Shown piece after piece: positions 9,529-18,908 of a stretch of 64,000 nucleotides of DNA. This DNA comes from Chloroflexota bacterium (GTDB taxonomy: Bacteria > Chloroflexota > Anaerolineae > Anaerolineales > Villigracilaceae), in the NCBI GenBank assembly GCA_013112685.1, contig JABFGC010000001.1, positions 1,178,001-1,242,000 on the forward strand, read 5' to 3'. The first letter of the stretch is position 1. Each line of letters starts with the position of its first letter. The position numbers were made by a program, and so were the translations under genes. A model generated the notes under the pieces. That model saw only the letters and a program-made list of their open reading frames with translations. It did not search any database and was not told the DNA's origin.

Positions 9529-9974
9529 AAATCCTGAAAAAGAATCTCGCCGATGAAGTGACCTGGCAATACGATAGCGAAGTGCTGCGCCGCGATGAAA
9601 ACTCGATCACCGTTGAGGCCTTCTTCAACCGCGATGACATGCCATTTCAAGAAATTGTTTTGAAGCGCAACGACCGTTTTGTCGAAACCTTCTACGCCGA
9701 CAAGTGGTACAACATTTTTGAAATTTACGACCGCGACGATGGCAGGTTGAAGGGTTGGTACTGCAACATCACCAAGCCCGCCGTCATCGAAGAGGAGCAT
9801 GTGGCTTACGTGGACCTTGCGCTCGACCTGTGGGTTTCTGCGAATGGCACGCGCAAGGTGTTGGATGAAGATGAATTGGAGGAATTGGAATTGGATGAAG
9901 GATTGAAACAACAAGCCTTTGCAGGTTTGCGTGAACTCGAACTTTATTTTGAATCAAAAAATCCTCCGCGGTGA
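9525..9974 (+). CDS. DUF402-family protein
   Basis: A 149-residue protein of the DUF402 fold, with the family pattern of aromatic and acidic residues (WYNIFEIYDRDDGRLKGWYCNI; YVDLALDLWV). Relatives are nucleoside di/triphosphate phosphatases or are fused to RNase G/E-type RNA-binding domains. Start chosen at 9525 (ATGA overlap with thiQ) rather than 9516. Co-transcription places it under the TPP riboswitch; a direct role in thiamine metabolism is not established. Confidence 0.85.
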   Translation: MKILKKNLADEVTWQYDSEVLRRDENSITVEAFFNRDDMPFQEIVLKRNDRFVETFYADKWYNIFEIYDRDDGRLKGWYCNITKPAVIEEEHVAYVDLALDLWVSANGTRKVLDEDELEELELDEGLKQQAFAGLRELELYFESKNPPR

Positions 9975-9988
9975 CGGAGGATTTTTTT
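9960..9988 (+). terminator. Terminator of the thiamine operon
   Basis: Perfect hairpin (AATCCTCCG, loop CGGTGA, CGGAGGATT) followed by seven T. The DUF402 stop codon TGA lies in the hairpin loop. Confidence 0.93.
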
Positions 9989-9999
9989 GTTGGCATCGC

Positions 10000-10158
10000 T
10001 TACAAGCCCAGCGACTGGACGATGCTGTCGCCGAAGAACCAGCCGCCAGCGATGAGGGCGCAGCAGCAGCATAGCAGGACGACGACCACGATGCCAATGA
10101 TGAGGCCTTGATTGCTTTTCTTGGGTTGTTCTTCAGGGGTGACGGGCATTTCAGACAT
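10000..10158 (-). CDS. Small single-helix membrane protein with a CCCC motif
   Basis: A 52-residue ORF: a charged Pro/Glu/Lys-rich N-terminus, one hydrophobic helix (about 19-40) whose centre is four consecutive Cys, and a short tail. The start has a GGAGAAG ribosome site six bases upstream. No known family recognised. It sits alone on the minus strand, convergent with the thiamine operon. The Cys cluster could be acylated or bind metal. Confidence 0.6.
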   Translation of the reverse strand: MSEMPVTPEEQPKKSNQGLIIGIVVVVLLCCCCALIAGGWFFGDSIVQSLGL

Positions 10159-10216
10159 AATTTCTTCTCCTTTTATGAAAAATGAGTTGGCGCGATTTTT
10201 CGCATTATAAACGAAA

Positions 10217-10788
10217 TCAGGCGGTTTGCGATTTTTGACTTCGGCGTATCCACCACCAGAGGACGAAGGCGAAGGTCACGACGAGGATGGTGCCCATGGC
10301 GACGGGGATCATCACCGCTAGCACAGACGAAATGAACGCGACGATGTCCTCCGCGATTGAAACAGGGATGTTGCCCGCGCCGCCCGTTGCGGCGGTGACG
10401 GCGGGACGCACCGCGGCGGCTTTGACGGTATGCACGCTCCCCGCCACCAGCAGCCGCACGCAAGCGCCAGCACGGGGTTGATGTCGGTGATGACGTTGGC
10501 GCTGGCGGCGAAGGCGATCGCTCCTGCAGCCGGGCGGACGACGGTCTGGATCGCGTCGTTGATGTGGTTGACCGCGGGGACCTTATCTGCCACCATCTCG
10601 ATGATGACGAGGACGCCGAGCAGGATGAGGATCCACGGGTTGGCGAGCAGGTCGAAGGGTTGGTTGAGCGTGAGCGCGTTGGGGAAGTAATGCGCGATGA
10701 CGCCGATCACCAGCAATGGGATGTAGGCGTTGAGTCCGGCGCTGGCGGAAAGCCCGAATGCGGAAAAGATTCCAAGCAAGAGTTCCAT
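10217..10788 (-). CDS. DUF4126-family membrane protein (frameshifted)
   Basis: About 190-residue membrane protein with 4-5 helices. N-terminal part MELLLGIFSAFGLSASAGLNAYIP and the ADKVPAVNHINDAIQT segment match the DUF4126 pattern; function unknown. Start at MELL is supported by AAAGGAG. A one-base shift near 10455 moves the frame; the second half continues as LLVAGSVHTVKAAAVRPAVTA to a stop at 10217. The shift is in a GC-rich run and is probably a sequence error. Confidence 0.75.
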
Positions 10789-10813
10789 GATTTCTCCTTT
10801 CATTCTTGCTTAT

Positions 10814-10907
10814 GTCATTGCGAGGGCGCTCTTGTACTTTGCCCGAAGCAATCTCATCTTATGCCTGGAGATTGCTTCATGGCGCTTTCAACGCTGCTCG
10901 CAATGAC
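10814..10907. repeat. GTCATTGCGAG inverted-repeat element, copy 1
   Basis: 94-bp element bounded by GTCATTGCGAG and CTCGCAATGAC, with internal GAAGCAATCTC / GGAGATTGCTTC arms. It has the form of a small non-autonomous palindromic element found in many bacterial genomes; a second copy is at 20231. It lies between the promoters or ends of the DUF4126 and DUF2085 genes. Confidence 0.85.
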
Positions 10908-10914
10908 ATTATAC

Positions 10915-11753
10915 CTAACCGGATAAACCGGGAAACCCGCTCCACGTGCCGGTGAATTGCAGCCGGAGCAGGTCAATCGTCAGGACGAGGAGCAGGGCTA
11001 AGGTCAAGCCGGAGGCGAACGCCAGCCAGAGTTGACGCGGATGCTCGAAGGTGTTGTCCTGTTTCATTATGATAATCCACAAAATCCCAAAGACCAAAAC
11101 CAGCAGGGAAAGCGTTCCCAGCGCGCTGATGTAGGCAATCGGATACAGGACGATGGGGCTGTCCGTCAGGACGAGCAGGTTGATGGCGGCGATGATCGCG
11201 GCGAGGATGCCGAGTTGCTTCCATTCGAGCGCGGGGCGGTTATCCAGCTGTGCCAGAGCGTCTGGTTGACGACGGGGAAGAGGATGGCGGCAAGCGCGAT
11301 GCCCATGCCGGAACCGGTGAACAGGCGCAGGGTGTTGTTGGGAATGTAAAGGTTGGGGATTTGCTCCAGACCGCCGGAGGTCTGTTTGAGCAGGTAGAGG
11401 TAGGAGTTGCTCCCGTCAATGCCGAAGGCGAGGAAGAACAAGACCAGCATAGCCAGGATTCCACGCGAGGGGAGCTTGCTGCGCCTGCCGCTCACAACGG
11501 CTTGAAAGATCAGCGCAATGCCCGCGGCGTAGAATTCGCCGGTGCAGCGCGCGCACAGCGGGAGCTGGCGGTCGTTGATTTGGAAGGAGCGTTCATCAAT
11601 GCGGTGACAGACGGCGTAGCCGATGGCGTCCAGTTTGCCGAGCGCGCCCTCGGGCGCAATGATGAACCAGGCAATGACAGCCGCCAGCGCGGCAATGGGA
11701 ACGATCCAACTGGCGATGGTCTCGAATTTTGAGGTTTGGGTTTGAGTCTGCAT
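10915..11753 (-). CDS. DUF2085-family membrane protein (frameshifted)
   Basis: Membrane protein with about seven helices. The family signature is clear: CHRIDERSF and LCARCTGEF, paired Cys and His on one face that could bind metal or heme. Function unknown. Start placed at MQTQTQ (11753); 11762 is possible. A one-base shift near 11255 splits it; the downstream frame continues as LDNRPALEWKQLGILAA through FGILWIIIMKQ to the stop at 10915. Divergent from pfk. Confidence 0.75.
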
Positions 11754-11878
11754 CTGTCCCATTATACCCGCGGGTATTCTGCGTGCGGGATGAAAGCGAA
11801 TTACAGGAAGGACCAAACGGTTGTGTAGCGGCGGCGGAAATGCAGTATCATGGATTTGGACAATAAAGGAGATTTGCC

Positions 11879-12962
11879 ATGAAGCGAATTGGAATCCTGA
11901 CGGGCGGGGGCGACGCGCCGGGTCTGAATGCGGTCATCCGCGCGGCGGTGAAGACGGCCCATCAACGAATACGAATGCGAGGTCTTTGGGATCAAGGATG
12001 GGTATGACGGTTTCCTCGACCCGAGTGGAATCATCCCGCTGGGGGCGGAGGAGGTGCGCGGGATTTTGCCGCGCGGCGGCACGATCCTCGGCGCGGCGAA
12101 TCGCGGCAACCCGTATGCCCGCAAGGTGGTCCGCGATGGACAGGAAATTACCATTGACGTTTCGGATGAGATCGTGCGCGGCATCAGGGAACAGAAACTG
12201 GATGCGCTGCTCGTCCTCGGCGGCGACGGAACCCTGCACATCGCGCATGAACTCGCCATGAAAGGCGTGCCGGTCATCGGCGTGCCGAAGACGATTGACA
12301 ACGACATCGGCGGCACGGAGATCACCTTCGGTTTCGACACCGCCCTGAACATCGCCACCGAGGCGTTGGACCGCCTGCACACCACGGCCGAGTCGCATCA
12401 CCGCGCGATGGTCGTCGAGTTGATGGGACGCGATGCGGGCTTCATCGCTTTGAACGCGGGCGTCTCCGGCGGCGCGGATGTGATTCTGATTCCCGAAATC
12501 CCGTTCAAGTTCGAGAGCGTGATGGCGAAAGTCCGCGAACGCGCGGAACGGGGGCGGAAGTTCAGTCTGCTGGCGGTTTCGGAGGGCGCAAAGCCGAAGG
12601 GCGGGGGACAGATCTTTTCGCGCAAAGGGGATGAGGTCTACGTGCCGCGCCCGGGCGGGATTGGACAGGTCGTGGCGGAATACATCGAAGACCGGGGATT
12701 CAGATCGCGCGTAACCGTGCTGGGGCACGTCCAACGCGGCGGGACTCCCACCGCCTTCGACCGCTGGCTTGCAACGCGCTACGGCGCGGCGGCGGTCCGG
12801 TTGGCGGCGCGCGGCGGGTTTGACCGGATGGTGGCGTTGCAACGAGGCGAGATCACCGACATCGCGTTGGACGAGGCGGTTGCCAAGCCCAAGCGCGTCA
12901 ACCTGAACGGGGATGCGGTCATCACCGCGCGTAACATCGGTATTTCGTTTGGAGATGAATGA
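11879..12962 (+). CDS. pfkA: 6-phosphofructokinase (frameshifted near N-terminus)
   Basis: Phosphorylates fructose 6-phosphate in glycolysis. Motifs: GGGDAPGLN at the start, GGDGTL, PKTIDNDIGG, and MGRDAGFIAL. Gly in GGDG is the ATP-type choice (PPi enzymes have GGDD), while Lys in PKTIDND is the residue of the PPi/actinobacterial group; this G/K mix is known from ATP-using actinobacterial enzymes, so ATP is the better guess. Start has AAAGGAG. One extra C near 11960 breaks the frame after VKTA; the next frame resumes INEYECEVFGIKDGYDGF. Confidence 0.87.
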
Positions 12963-13081
12963 AGGGGTTAACTAACCGCTAGATAGTGACTTTATTCACT
13001 TACGCCCGCCTGTTGAACGTGCTATTGTTTTTGCTGTTCTCAGAATCCGGTACTTTCAATACACAGAAAGGATTGAACAGC

Positions 13082-13870
13082 ATGAAACGTTTTTTGGGTT
13101 TGACGTCGCTTATCGTCCTTGTGAGCCTGCTGTTGACGGCTTGCGGCGGCGCATCGGGCAGTCATCTGGACACCATCAAACAGAACGGAGTCATCAAGAT
13201 CGGCACCAGCGCAGACTATCCGCCCTTTGAGTACATTGACGAGAGCGGCAATCGGGTGGGATTTGACATCGAGTTGATGGAAGAAATTGCCGCGCGCCTC
13301 GGCGTGACCGTGGAGTGGGTGGATATGCCCTTCGACAGCCTCATCGCCGGAGTGCAGGAAGGCAAGATTGACGCTTCCATCTCCGCCTTCAACTACACCG
13401 AAGAGCGCGACCAGGTGGTGGATTTCACCGAACCCTATTACATGGGCGAGGATGCCTTCCTCGTCGCTGAGGGTTTCACCGGCACGATTGCCGCGCCGGA
13501 AGATGTCGCCTCCTACAAAGTTGGAGTGCAAACTGGGACGACGCAGGACGGCTGGCTGACGGATGTCCTCGTGGCGGATGGGCTGCTCCCCGAAGAGAAT
13601 CTCTTCCGCTACGACCGCGCCGACCAGGCGGCGCTCGACCTCAAGAGCGGGCGCATTGATGTGATGATGGCGGACTACATCCCCGCCGCCGCGCTCGCCG
13701 AGCAGATCGGCGGTTTGAAGATCGCTTATCAGGGCGTCATCTCCAGCGGACCGACGAACATCGTCATCCCGGAGGGCGATGCGGAACTGGCGCAAGCCAT
13801 CAATGAAATCCTGGCGCAGCTCGAAGACGAGGGTTTCATCGAAGCGCTTGGGCTTAAGTATTTCCAGTAA
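13082..13870 (+). CDS. Amino-acid ABC transporter, substrate-binding lipoprotein
   Basis: A 262-residue SBP_bac_3 protein. Signal peptide with lipobox LLTAC, then the family opening GVIKIGTSADYPPFEYID and GFDIELMEEIAARLG. Start at 13082 is preferred to the in-frame 12986 because the signal peptide and an AAAGGA site sit there. First gene of a complete polar amino-acid importer (binding protein, permease, ATPase, second permease). Ligand not determinable; glutamine, arginine or cystine relatives look alike. Confidence 0.92.
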   Translation: MKRFLGLTSLIVLVSLLLTACGGASGSHLDTIKQNGVIKIGTSADYPPFEYIDESGNRVGFDIELMEEIAARLGVTVEWVDMPFDSLIAGVQEGKIDASISAFNYTEERDQVVDFTEPYYMGEDAFLVAEGFTGTIAAPEDVASYKVGVQTGTTQDGWLTDVLVADGLLPEENLFRYDRADQAALDLKSGRIDVMMADYIPAAALAEQIGGLKIAYQGVISSGPTNIVIPEGDAELAQAINEILAQLEDEGFIEALGLKYFQ

Positions 13871-13879
13871 ACCGACACA

Positions 13880-13907
13880 CAGGGGCAGGTTTCACAGCCT
13901 GCCCCTG
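13880..13907 (+). terminator. Hairpin between binding-protein and permease genes
   Basis: Perfect 10-bp arms CAGGGGCAGG / CCTGCCCCTG with an 8-nt loop and no long T-run. Such hairpins usually let binding protein exceed permease by partial termination or mRNA protection. Confidence 0.6.
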
Positions 13908-13917
13908 ATGTTATCCC

Positions 13918-14565
13918 ATGCTGTCGAATTTTGTTTTATATATTTTTCAGGGCATTTCCGTCACCATCGCTGTGACACTGGTGGCTCTGCCATCGGGCTT
14001 GCTGATCGGGCTGGGACTGGCGCTGGTCTACAACTACGGCGGGAAATGGGCGGCTCGGCTGGCGGGCGTCTACAGCCTGCTCATGCGCGGCGTGCCTCCC
14101 ATCGTTTTGCTATTCATTCTTTATTTCATCCTCTCCGGCAAGTACATCAACCTTACGCCGTTTTGGGCGGGTTCGATCTCGCTCGGCGTCGTCTCCAGCG
14201 CCTATCAAATGGAAATTCTGCGCGGCGCATTGACCGCAGTCGGCGGCGGACAAATGACCGCCGCCCGCGCCGTGGGCATGAGCCGTATGCAGGCGATCCG
14301 CTTCATCATCATCCCGCAGGCGGTGCGGCTCGCCATTCCGCCGTGGTCGAACGAAGCCTCCATCGTCTTGAAAGATTCATCGCTGGTGTACGCGCTTGGC
14401 GTCGAGGAGATTTTGAGGCGCGCGCAGCAGCTCAGCGCCACCACGCAACAGCCGTTCCTCGCGTTTGGCACGGCGGCGCTCATTTACTTTGTGCTGGTCT
14501 TCTGTACCAATCGCGGTTTGGATTATCTCTCCGCGAAACTCAAACTGCCCACCAACCCGGTGTGA
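13918..14565 (+). CDS. Amino-acid ABC transporter permease
   Basis: A 215-residue inner-membrane permease of the HisMQ/GlnP family, with about five helices and the ATPase-contact loop AARAVGMSRMQAIRFIIIPQA followed by RLAIPPWSNE. Starts 48 bases after the binding protein and is followed within 13 bases by the ATPase gene. Confidence 0.92.
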   Translation: MLSNFVLYIFQGISVTIAVTLVALPSGLLIGLGLALVYNYGGKWAARLAGVYSLLMRGVPPIVLLFILYFILSGKYINLTPFWAGSISLGVVSSAYQMEILRGALTAVGGGQMTAARAVGMSRMQAIRFIIIPQAVRLAIPPWSNEASIVLKDSSLVYALGVEEILRRAQQLSATTQQPFLAFGTAALIYFVLVFCTNRGLDYLSAKLKLPTNPV

Positions 14566-14577
14566 TGCGGAGCGTTT

Positions 14578-15342
14578 ATGGATACTCCAGTCATCCTGCA
14601 AGCCAAAAACCTGACCAAAATCTACGGCGAGAATGTCATCTTCAAGGACATTTCGCTCGATGTGCATGAAGGCGAGACCATCGTCATCATCGGTCCGAGC
14701 GGGACGGGCAAGAGCACGCTCCTGCGCTGCATGAATTTGCTGACCCACGTCAACAGCGGACAGATTTTCCTTGAAGGGCGTGAGATCACCGCGCGCGGCG
14801 TGGACGAAGACGAAGTGCGCCAGCACATGGGCATGGTCTTCCAAAACTTTTTGCTCTTCAATCATCTCACTGCGCTCGACAATGTGATGATCGGTCTGGT
14901 CAAGGTCAAGAAAATGCCGAAGGAGGGGGCGCGCGAAAAAGCCATGCACGAACTCAAGCGCGTCGGTCTGGCAGACCGCGCCAGCCATTACCCCGGTCAA
15001 CTCTCCGGCGGGCAGCAGCAGCGCGTCGCCATCGCCCGTGCGCTCGCCATGGACCCGAAGGTGATGCTCTTCGACGAACCCACGTCCGCGCTCGACCCCG
15101 AACTCATCGGCGAAGTGCTGGGCGTGATGTCCCAACTTGCGCGCGACCGCATGACCATGATGGTCGTCTCGCATGAGATGGGCTTCGCGCGCGAGGTCGC
15201 CGACCGCATCGTCTTCATGGAAAAAGGCAGCATCGTCGAGCAGGGCGCGCCGGATGACCTCTTCGAGCATCCACAGCACGCACGCACACGCGAATTTTTG
15301 TGGAAGATTACCGAACTGTACGGCAAAAAAGAGAAGAAATGA
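14578..15342 (+). CDS. Amino-acid ABC transporter, ATP-binding protein
   Basis: A 254-residue GlnQ/HisP-type ATPase. Walker [10 protein letters not shown], signature [17 protein letters not shown], Walker [15 protein letters not shown] and H-loop [15 protein letters not shown], all consensus for polar amino-acid importers. The stop overlaps the following permease start (ATGA). Confidence 0.94.
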   Translation: MDTPVILQAKNLTKIYGENVIFKDISLDVHEGETIVIIGPSGTGKSTLLRCMNLLTHVNSGQIFLEGREITARGVDEDEVRQHMGMVFQNFLLFNHLTALDNVMIGLVKVKKMPKEGAREKAMHELKRVGLADRASHYPGQLSGGQQQRVAIARALAMDPKVMLFDEPTSALDPELIGEVLGVMSQLARDRMTMMVVSHEMGFAREVADRIVFMEKGSIVEQGAPDDLFEHPQHARTREFLWKITELYGKKEKK

Positions 15343-16019
15343 CGGACTTTATCGAATTCTTCGCGCGCTTCCTGCCGGATCTGTTGAAGGGCGCCGGTAT
15401 GACGCTTCTTCTCACCTTCGAGGGACTCGCCGCCGGGTTCGTGCTTGGGCTGGCATCCGCGCTTGCCCGCTCTTACGGGGGCAAATTCTGGCGCGGACTC
15501 GCCGTCGGTTACATCGAACTCTTCCGCGGCACGCCGTTGTTGATGCAGCTCTTTCTGCTTTATTACGGGCTTCCGGGTTTGGGAATTACATTGTCGCGCG
15601 AGTGGGCGGCGTTCCTCGCGTTGGGACTGAACTCCGGCGCGTATCAAGCCGAGTACCTGCGCGGCTCCATCCTCGCCATCGGCGATGGACAAATGATGGC
15701 GGGGCGAGCCATCGGCTTGTCCAAGTGGGAGGCGGTTTTCAACATCATCCTGCCGCAGTCGCTGAGACTGGCGATCCCCGCCTGGGCGAATGAACCGGTT
15801 TCTTTGTTGAAATCCACCTCGGTGGTTTTTCTCATCGCCGTCCCCGAACTGATGGCGCGCGCCAAGACCATCGCCGCCAAAACCTACGACCCGATTGGTT
15901 CCTATTTCGCCGTTGCCATCATCTACCTCGCTCTCGTCTTCATCGTGGACTTCATCATGAAATGGCTGGAGCGGCACACCCGCATCCCTGGCTTGGAGTT
16001 GGAAGGCAGGAAGGCGTAA
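15339..16019 (+). CDS. Amino-acid ABC transporter permease (second)
   Basis: A 226-residue permease paralogous to the one at 13918, with the contact loop [21 protein letters not shown] and [11 protein letters not shown]. Start at 15339 by ATGA overlap. The two permeases probably form a heterodimer; flanking the ATPase gene with them is a common arrangement. Confidence 0.92.
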   Translation: MTDFIEFFARFLPDLLKGAGMTLLLTFEGLAAGFVLGLASALARSYGGKFWRGLAVGYIELFRGTPLLMQLFLLYYGLPGLGITLSREWAAFLALGLNSGAYQAEYLRGSILAIGDGQMMAGRAIGLSKWEAVFNIILPQSLRLAIPAWANEPVSLLKSTSVVFLIAVPELMARAKTIAAKTYDPIGSYFAVAIIYLALVFIVDFIMKWLERHTRIPGLELEGRKA

Positions 16020-16050
16020 CTTTGAGGGAAGCAGAGCTTCCCGACTCCAT

Positions 16051-16083
16051 AAAAAAGAAGGTTGAGGAACATCCTCAACCTTC
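16051..16083 (-). terminator. Terminator of the M29 aminopeptidase gene
   Basis: Perfect 12-bp arms (GAAGGTTGAGGA / TCCTCAACCTTC, 3-nt loop). Read on the minus strand it is followed by TTTTTT, so it ends the aminopeptidase transcript; on the plus strand it may also stop the transporter operon. Confidence 0.8.
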
Positions 16084-16107
16084 GACTTTAAACCTGCAAC
16101 TTTCCAC

Positions 16108-17232
16108 TCATTTCTCGAACACAAACTGCCCATTCTTGTAGAACAACTCCCCGTCCACGAGGATTTCGGAGTCTGTGCGCATGTCGCAGATCATGTCCCA
16201 GTGGATGACGCTCTTGTTCCTGGAACCCGTCTCCGGGTAGCCTGCGCCGAGCGCCATGTGGAACGAGCCGCCGATCTTCTCATCGAACAGGATGTTGCCG
16301 GTGAAACGTTGAATATCGAAATTCGTGCCGATTGCGAACTCGCCGAGATAGCGCGAACGTTCGTCGCTGTCGAGGGTCTTCAGCAGGAAGTCCAGGTTTT
16401 TCTCGGCGTTGGCGGAAGCCACGCGCCCGTTCGAGAAGGTCAACTCCGCGCCTTCCACGCTGGTGCCGCCGTAGTTGGCGGGGTAGGTGAACTTCACCCA
16501 GCCGTTGACCGATTCCTCCACCGGTCCCGTGTAGATTTCGCCGTCGGGCATATTGTGCACGCCGTAGGAATTCAGGAACGTGCGTCCCTTGACCGAGAGC
16601 GTCAAATCCACGTTCGGTCCGCGCAAGGTGACTTGATTCTTCCCTTTCATAAAATCCACAGCCGCCTGTTGTTTTTCCTTTACGCTTTGCCAGAAGGCGA
16701 TTGGGTCGTCTTCATTTGCATGAACCGCGCCGAAGACGAAATCCTCGTATTCCTTCAGGCTCATGCCGGCGTCCTGCGCGTACGCCTCGGTGGGGTAGAG
16801 GGTCGTCACCCATTTGAAGGTATCCTCCGCGCCGCGGCGGAACTGCGCCTCGGTGATCACGGACGTGGCTTTGCTGCGCCGCTGAATCTTTGCCGGGTCA
16901 ATATTCGTTGTTCCTTTGGTGTTCGTCGCCGAATGAATGCGGATGCGTCCCTCGAACTGGTCGTAGGCTAATTTGTAAAAGGTCGGCACAAAGTCCAGCT
17001 GCGATTCGTTTGCGTAGGTCAGGTAAAGCTCGTCCTGGCTGAAGGGCATCGTCCCGGGCAACGCCATCATCAGGTGCGGATGTCCGCCCTTCTCCAAAAT
17101 CTGGATGTAAAGTTCGCGCAGGAGCGGCTCGGCGGCGGTCGTGCCTTCGAGCAGGATGCGGTCGCTGGGCTTCAGTCGTACCGAGTGTTCCACTAGGATT
17201 TTTGCATACTTTGAAACGCGGATGTCTGCCAA
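16108..17232 (-). CDS. M29-family aminopeptidase
   Basis: A 374-residue cytosolic metallo-aminopeptidase of the thermophilic M29 (AmpS/PepS) family. Family blocks are visible: opening KYAKILVEHSVRLKPSDRILL, the GPNVDLTLSVKGRTF segment, NILFDEKIGGSFHMALG and VIHWDMICDMR, which contain the two-metal ligands (Glu, His, Asp). Length is typical. Monocistronic and divergent from the radical SAM gene. Confidence 0.9.
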   Translation of the reverse strand: MADIRVSKYAKILVEHSVRLKPSDRILLEGTTAAEPLLRELYIQILEKGGHPHLMMALPGTMPFSQDELYLTYANESQLDFVPTFYKLAYDQFEGRIRIHSATNTKGTTNIDPAKIQRRSKATSVITEAQFRRGAEDTFKWVTTLYPTEAYAQDAGMSLKEYEDFVFGAVHANEDDPIAFWQSVKEKQQAAVDFMKGKNQVTLRGPNVDLTLSVKGRTFLNSYGVHNMPDGEIYTGPVEESVNGWVKFTYPANYGGTSVEGAELTFSNGRVASANAEKNLDFLLKTLDSDERSRYLGEFAIGTNFDIQRFTGNILFDEKIGGSFHMALGAGYPETGSRNKSVIHWDMICDMRTDSEILVDGELFYKNGQFVFEK

Positions 17233-17384
17233 TTTGGGTCTCCTATTTGGAATGGGAAAATTATAACATTTTCGGTTTGCGCCCGCCTTTCACTTCCATA
17301 ACGGCAAAATGGTAACTTTTGTCACATGATTTTCCGGCGAAAATGGATATGATGGGTAGTAATTGTTCGATTGAAGGAGCGCGT

Positions 17385-18656
17385 ATGGCGACAGTTTCCA
17401 CCAAGTCAACCACTGCCTGGGCGGAGGTGGACGAACAGGGACGCATCATTCTCCCGCCCGAAGTTGCCAGCCAATATGGGCTGAATCCCGGCTCGAAGGT
17501 CCGCCTCGACGAAGGGCATAACTTCCTCCGCATGCACCGTCCAGTGACGCATCTTACCAAAATCTACATCGAGCCGACCGTCGCCTGCAACCTCGACTGC
17601 ATCACCTGCTTCCGCAACGCCTGGGACCAGCCCATCGGTCGCATGACCGAAGAGACATTTGAGCGTATTCTGGATGGGTTGAAGCAAATGAGCCCGGTTC
17701 CGAGCGTGTATTTTGGGGGTATCGGCGAGCCGCTCTTTCACGTGAAGACCATCGAATGGATCCGCCGCATCAAACGGGAATTGGGCGTCAAGGTGGAACT
17801 CATCACCAACGGCACCATCCTGACCGAGAAGAAATCCCGCGAACTGATAGACGCAGGTCTCGACACGCTCTGGGTCTCGCTGGATGGCGCCACTCCCGAA
17901 GGCTTCGCCGATGTGCGCCTCGGCGCGGAACTGCCTGCCATCCTTGAAAACCTGCGCCGTCTCTTCAAATTGCGCGGCGGCGGACATTTCCCCAAGCCGG
18001 AGATCGGCGTGGCGTTCGTGGCGATGAAGCGCAACATCAACGACCTGCCGAAGATCATCAAACTCGGTCACACCTTTGGCGCGCGCTATTATTCCGTCAG
18101 CAACGTGCAGCCCGCCACGCCCGAAATGCAGGCAGACCGGCTCTACAACCGCACTATGAGCAACATTGCCTACCTGCCTTCGCCCATGCTCCCAAAACTC
18201 AGCCTGCCTAAAATTGACTTCAACGAAGAGACGCAAGCCGCTCTCATCGAAGCCTTCAACAGCGGGTGCAATGTCAGCTTTGCGGGCAACAACTGGGGCG
18301 GCGCGAACGATGTGTGCAACTTCGTCGAAAGCGGCACCATGTCCATCGCATGGACGGGGGACGTCAGCCCGTGCTGGCCCCTGATGCACACGCACATGAG
18401 TTACCTGCACGGCAAACTGCGCCTCTCGAAGAAACATATCGTCGGTAGCGTGCGCGAGAGTTCATTGGAAGAGATCTGGCTCGACCCGGAGTATGTCGCC
18501 TACCGCGAGCGCCTGCACAACTTTGTCTTTGCGCCCTGCACCTTCTGCGGCGGCTGTGACCTTTCCGAAGCCAACGAGGAGGACTGCCTCGGCAACGACA
18601 TCGCTCCGGTTTGCGGAGGGTGTCTGTGGGCGCAGGGCATCATCCAGTGCCCGTGA
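17385..18656 (+). CDS. Radical SAM/SPASM maturase for tungsten oxidoreductase
   Basis: A 423-residue protein with an N-terminal AbrB/SpoVT-like swapped-hairpin segment (AEVDEQGRIILPPEVASQYG), then a radical SAM core with the CNLDCITC cluster motif (CxxxCxxC) and GGIGEP, and a C-terminal SPASM-like Cys region (CTFCGGCDLSE...CGGCLWAQG). This AbrB plus radical SAM plus SPASM layout is that of maturases encoded beside tungsten aldehyde oxidoreductases; such an enzyme lies 1.8 kb downstream. Start at 17385 has GAAGGAG; earlier in-frame ATGs lack one. The exact reaction is unknown. Confidence 0.88.
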   Translation: MATVSTKSTTAWAEVDEQGRIILPPEVASQYGLNPGSKVRLDEGHNFLRMHRPVTHLTKIYIEPTVACNLDCITCFRNAWDQPIGRMTEETFERILDGLKQMSPVPSVYFGGIGEPLFHVKTIEWIRRIKRELGVKVELITNGTILTEKKSRELIDAGLDTLWVSLDGATPEGFADVRLGAELPAILENLRRLFKLRGGGHFPKPEIGVAFVAMKRNINDLPKIIKLGHTFGARYYSVSNVQPATPEMQADRLYNRTMSNIAYLPSPMLPKLSLPKIDFNEETQAALIEAFNSGCNVSFAGNNWGGANDVCNFVESGTMSIAWTGDVSPCWPLMHTHMSYLHGKLRLSKKHIVGSVRESSLEEIWLDPEYVAYRERLHNFVFAPCTFCGGCDLSEANEEDCLGNDIAPVCGGCLWAQGIIQCP

Positions 18657-18675
18657 AATAAGCGAAAAGACCGCC

Positions 18676-18705
18676 GCCCGGGTTGTGAAAAGCTCGGGCT
18701 TTTTG
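18676..18705 (+). terminator. Terminator after the radical SAM gene
   Basis: GCCCGGGTT...AGCTCGGGC hairpin followed by TTTTTG, 20 bases after the stop codon. Confidence 0.8.
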
Positions 18706-18712
18706 TCATAGA

Positions 18713-18844
18713 CTTACCTTACGCGATAGGGGCGACCCATCCATGTTTTTGCCAAATGCCCGGTGCAGGGCGACCCTTTCTTGCAGATGGGCTGCCTGTT
18801 TCCCCCAAACGGGTCGCCCCTACGACGAAATCGCGTAAGGTGAG
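18713..18844. mobile_element. 132-bp MITE, copy 1
   Basis: Non-coding element with terminal inverted repeats: CTTACCTTACGCGATAGGGG at the left and the complement ending CGCGTAAGGTGAG at the right, enclosing two GGGCGACCC blocks. A second copy of exactly the same length, in opposite orientation, is at 49396. It carries no transposase. It lies just upstream of the Phd/PIN pair. Confidence 0.85.
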
Positions 18845-18908
18845 TTATAGGTTCGCATTTTAAATTGTGACCTTTTATAGTAAAATGTGGTCTCGAAGGA
18901 GTGTTGAC

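Noticed and set aside
10217..10788. Decayed DUF4126 pseudogene
   Set aside because: Both halves are conserved and a single base restores the frame; similar single-base breaks occur in essential genes across the window.
12963..13081. Riboswitch or attenuator upstream of the amino-acid transporter
   Set aside because: No conserved aptamer blocks or terminator hairpin could be identified in this leader.
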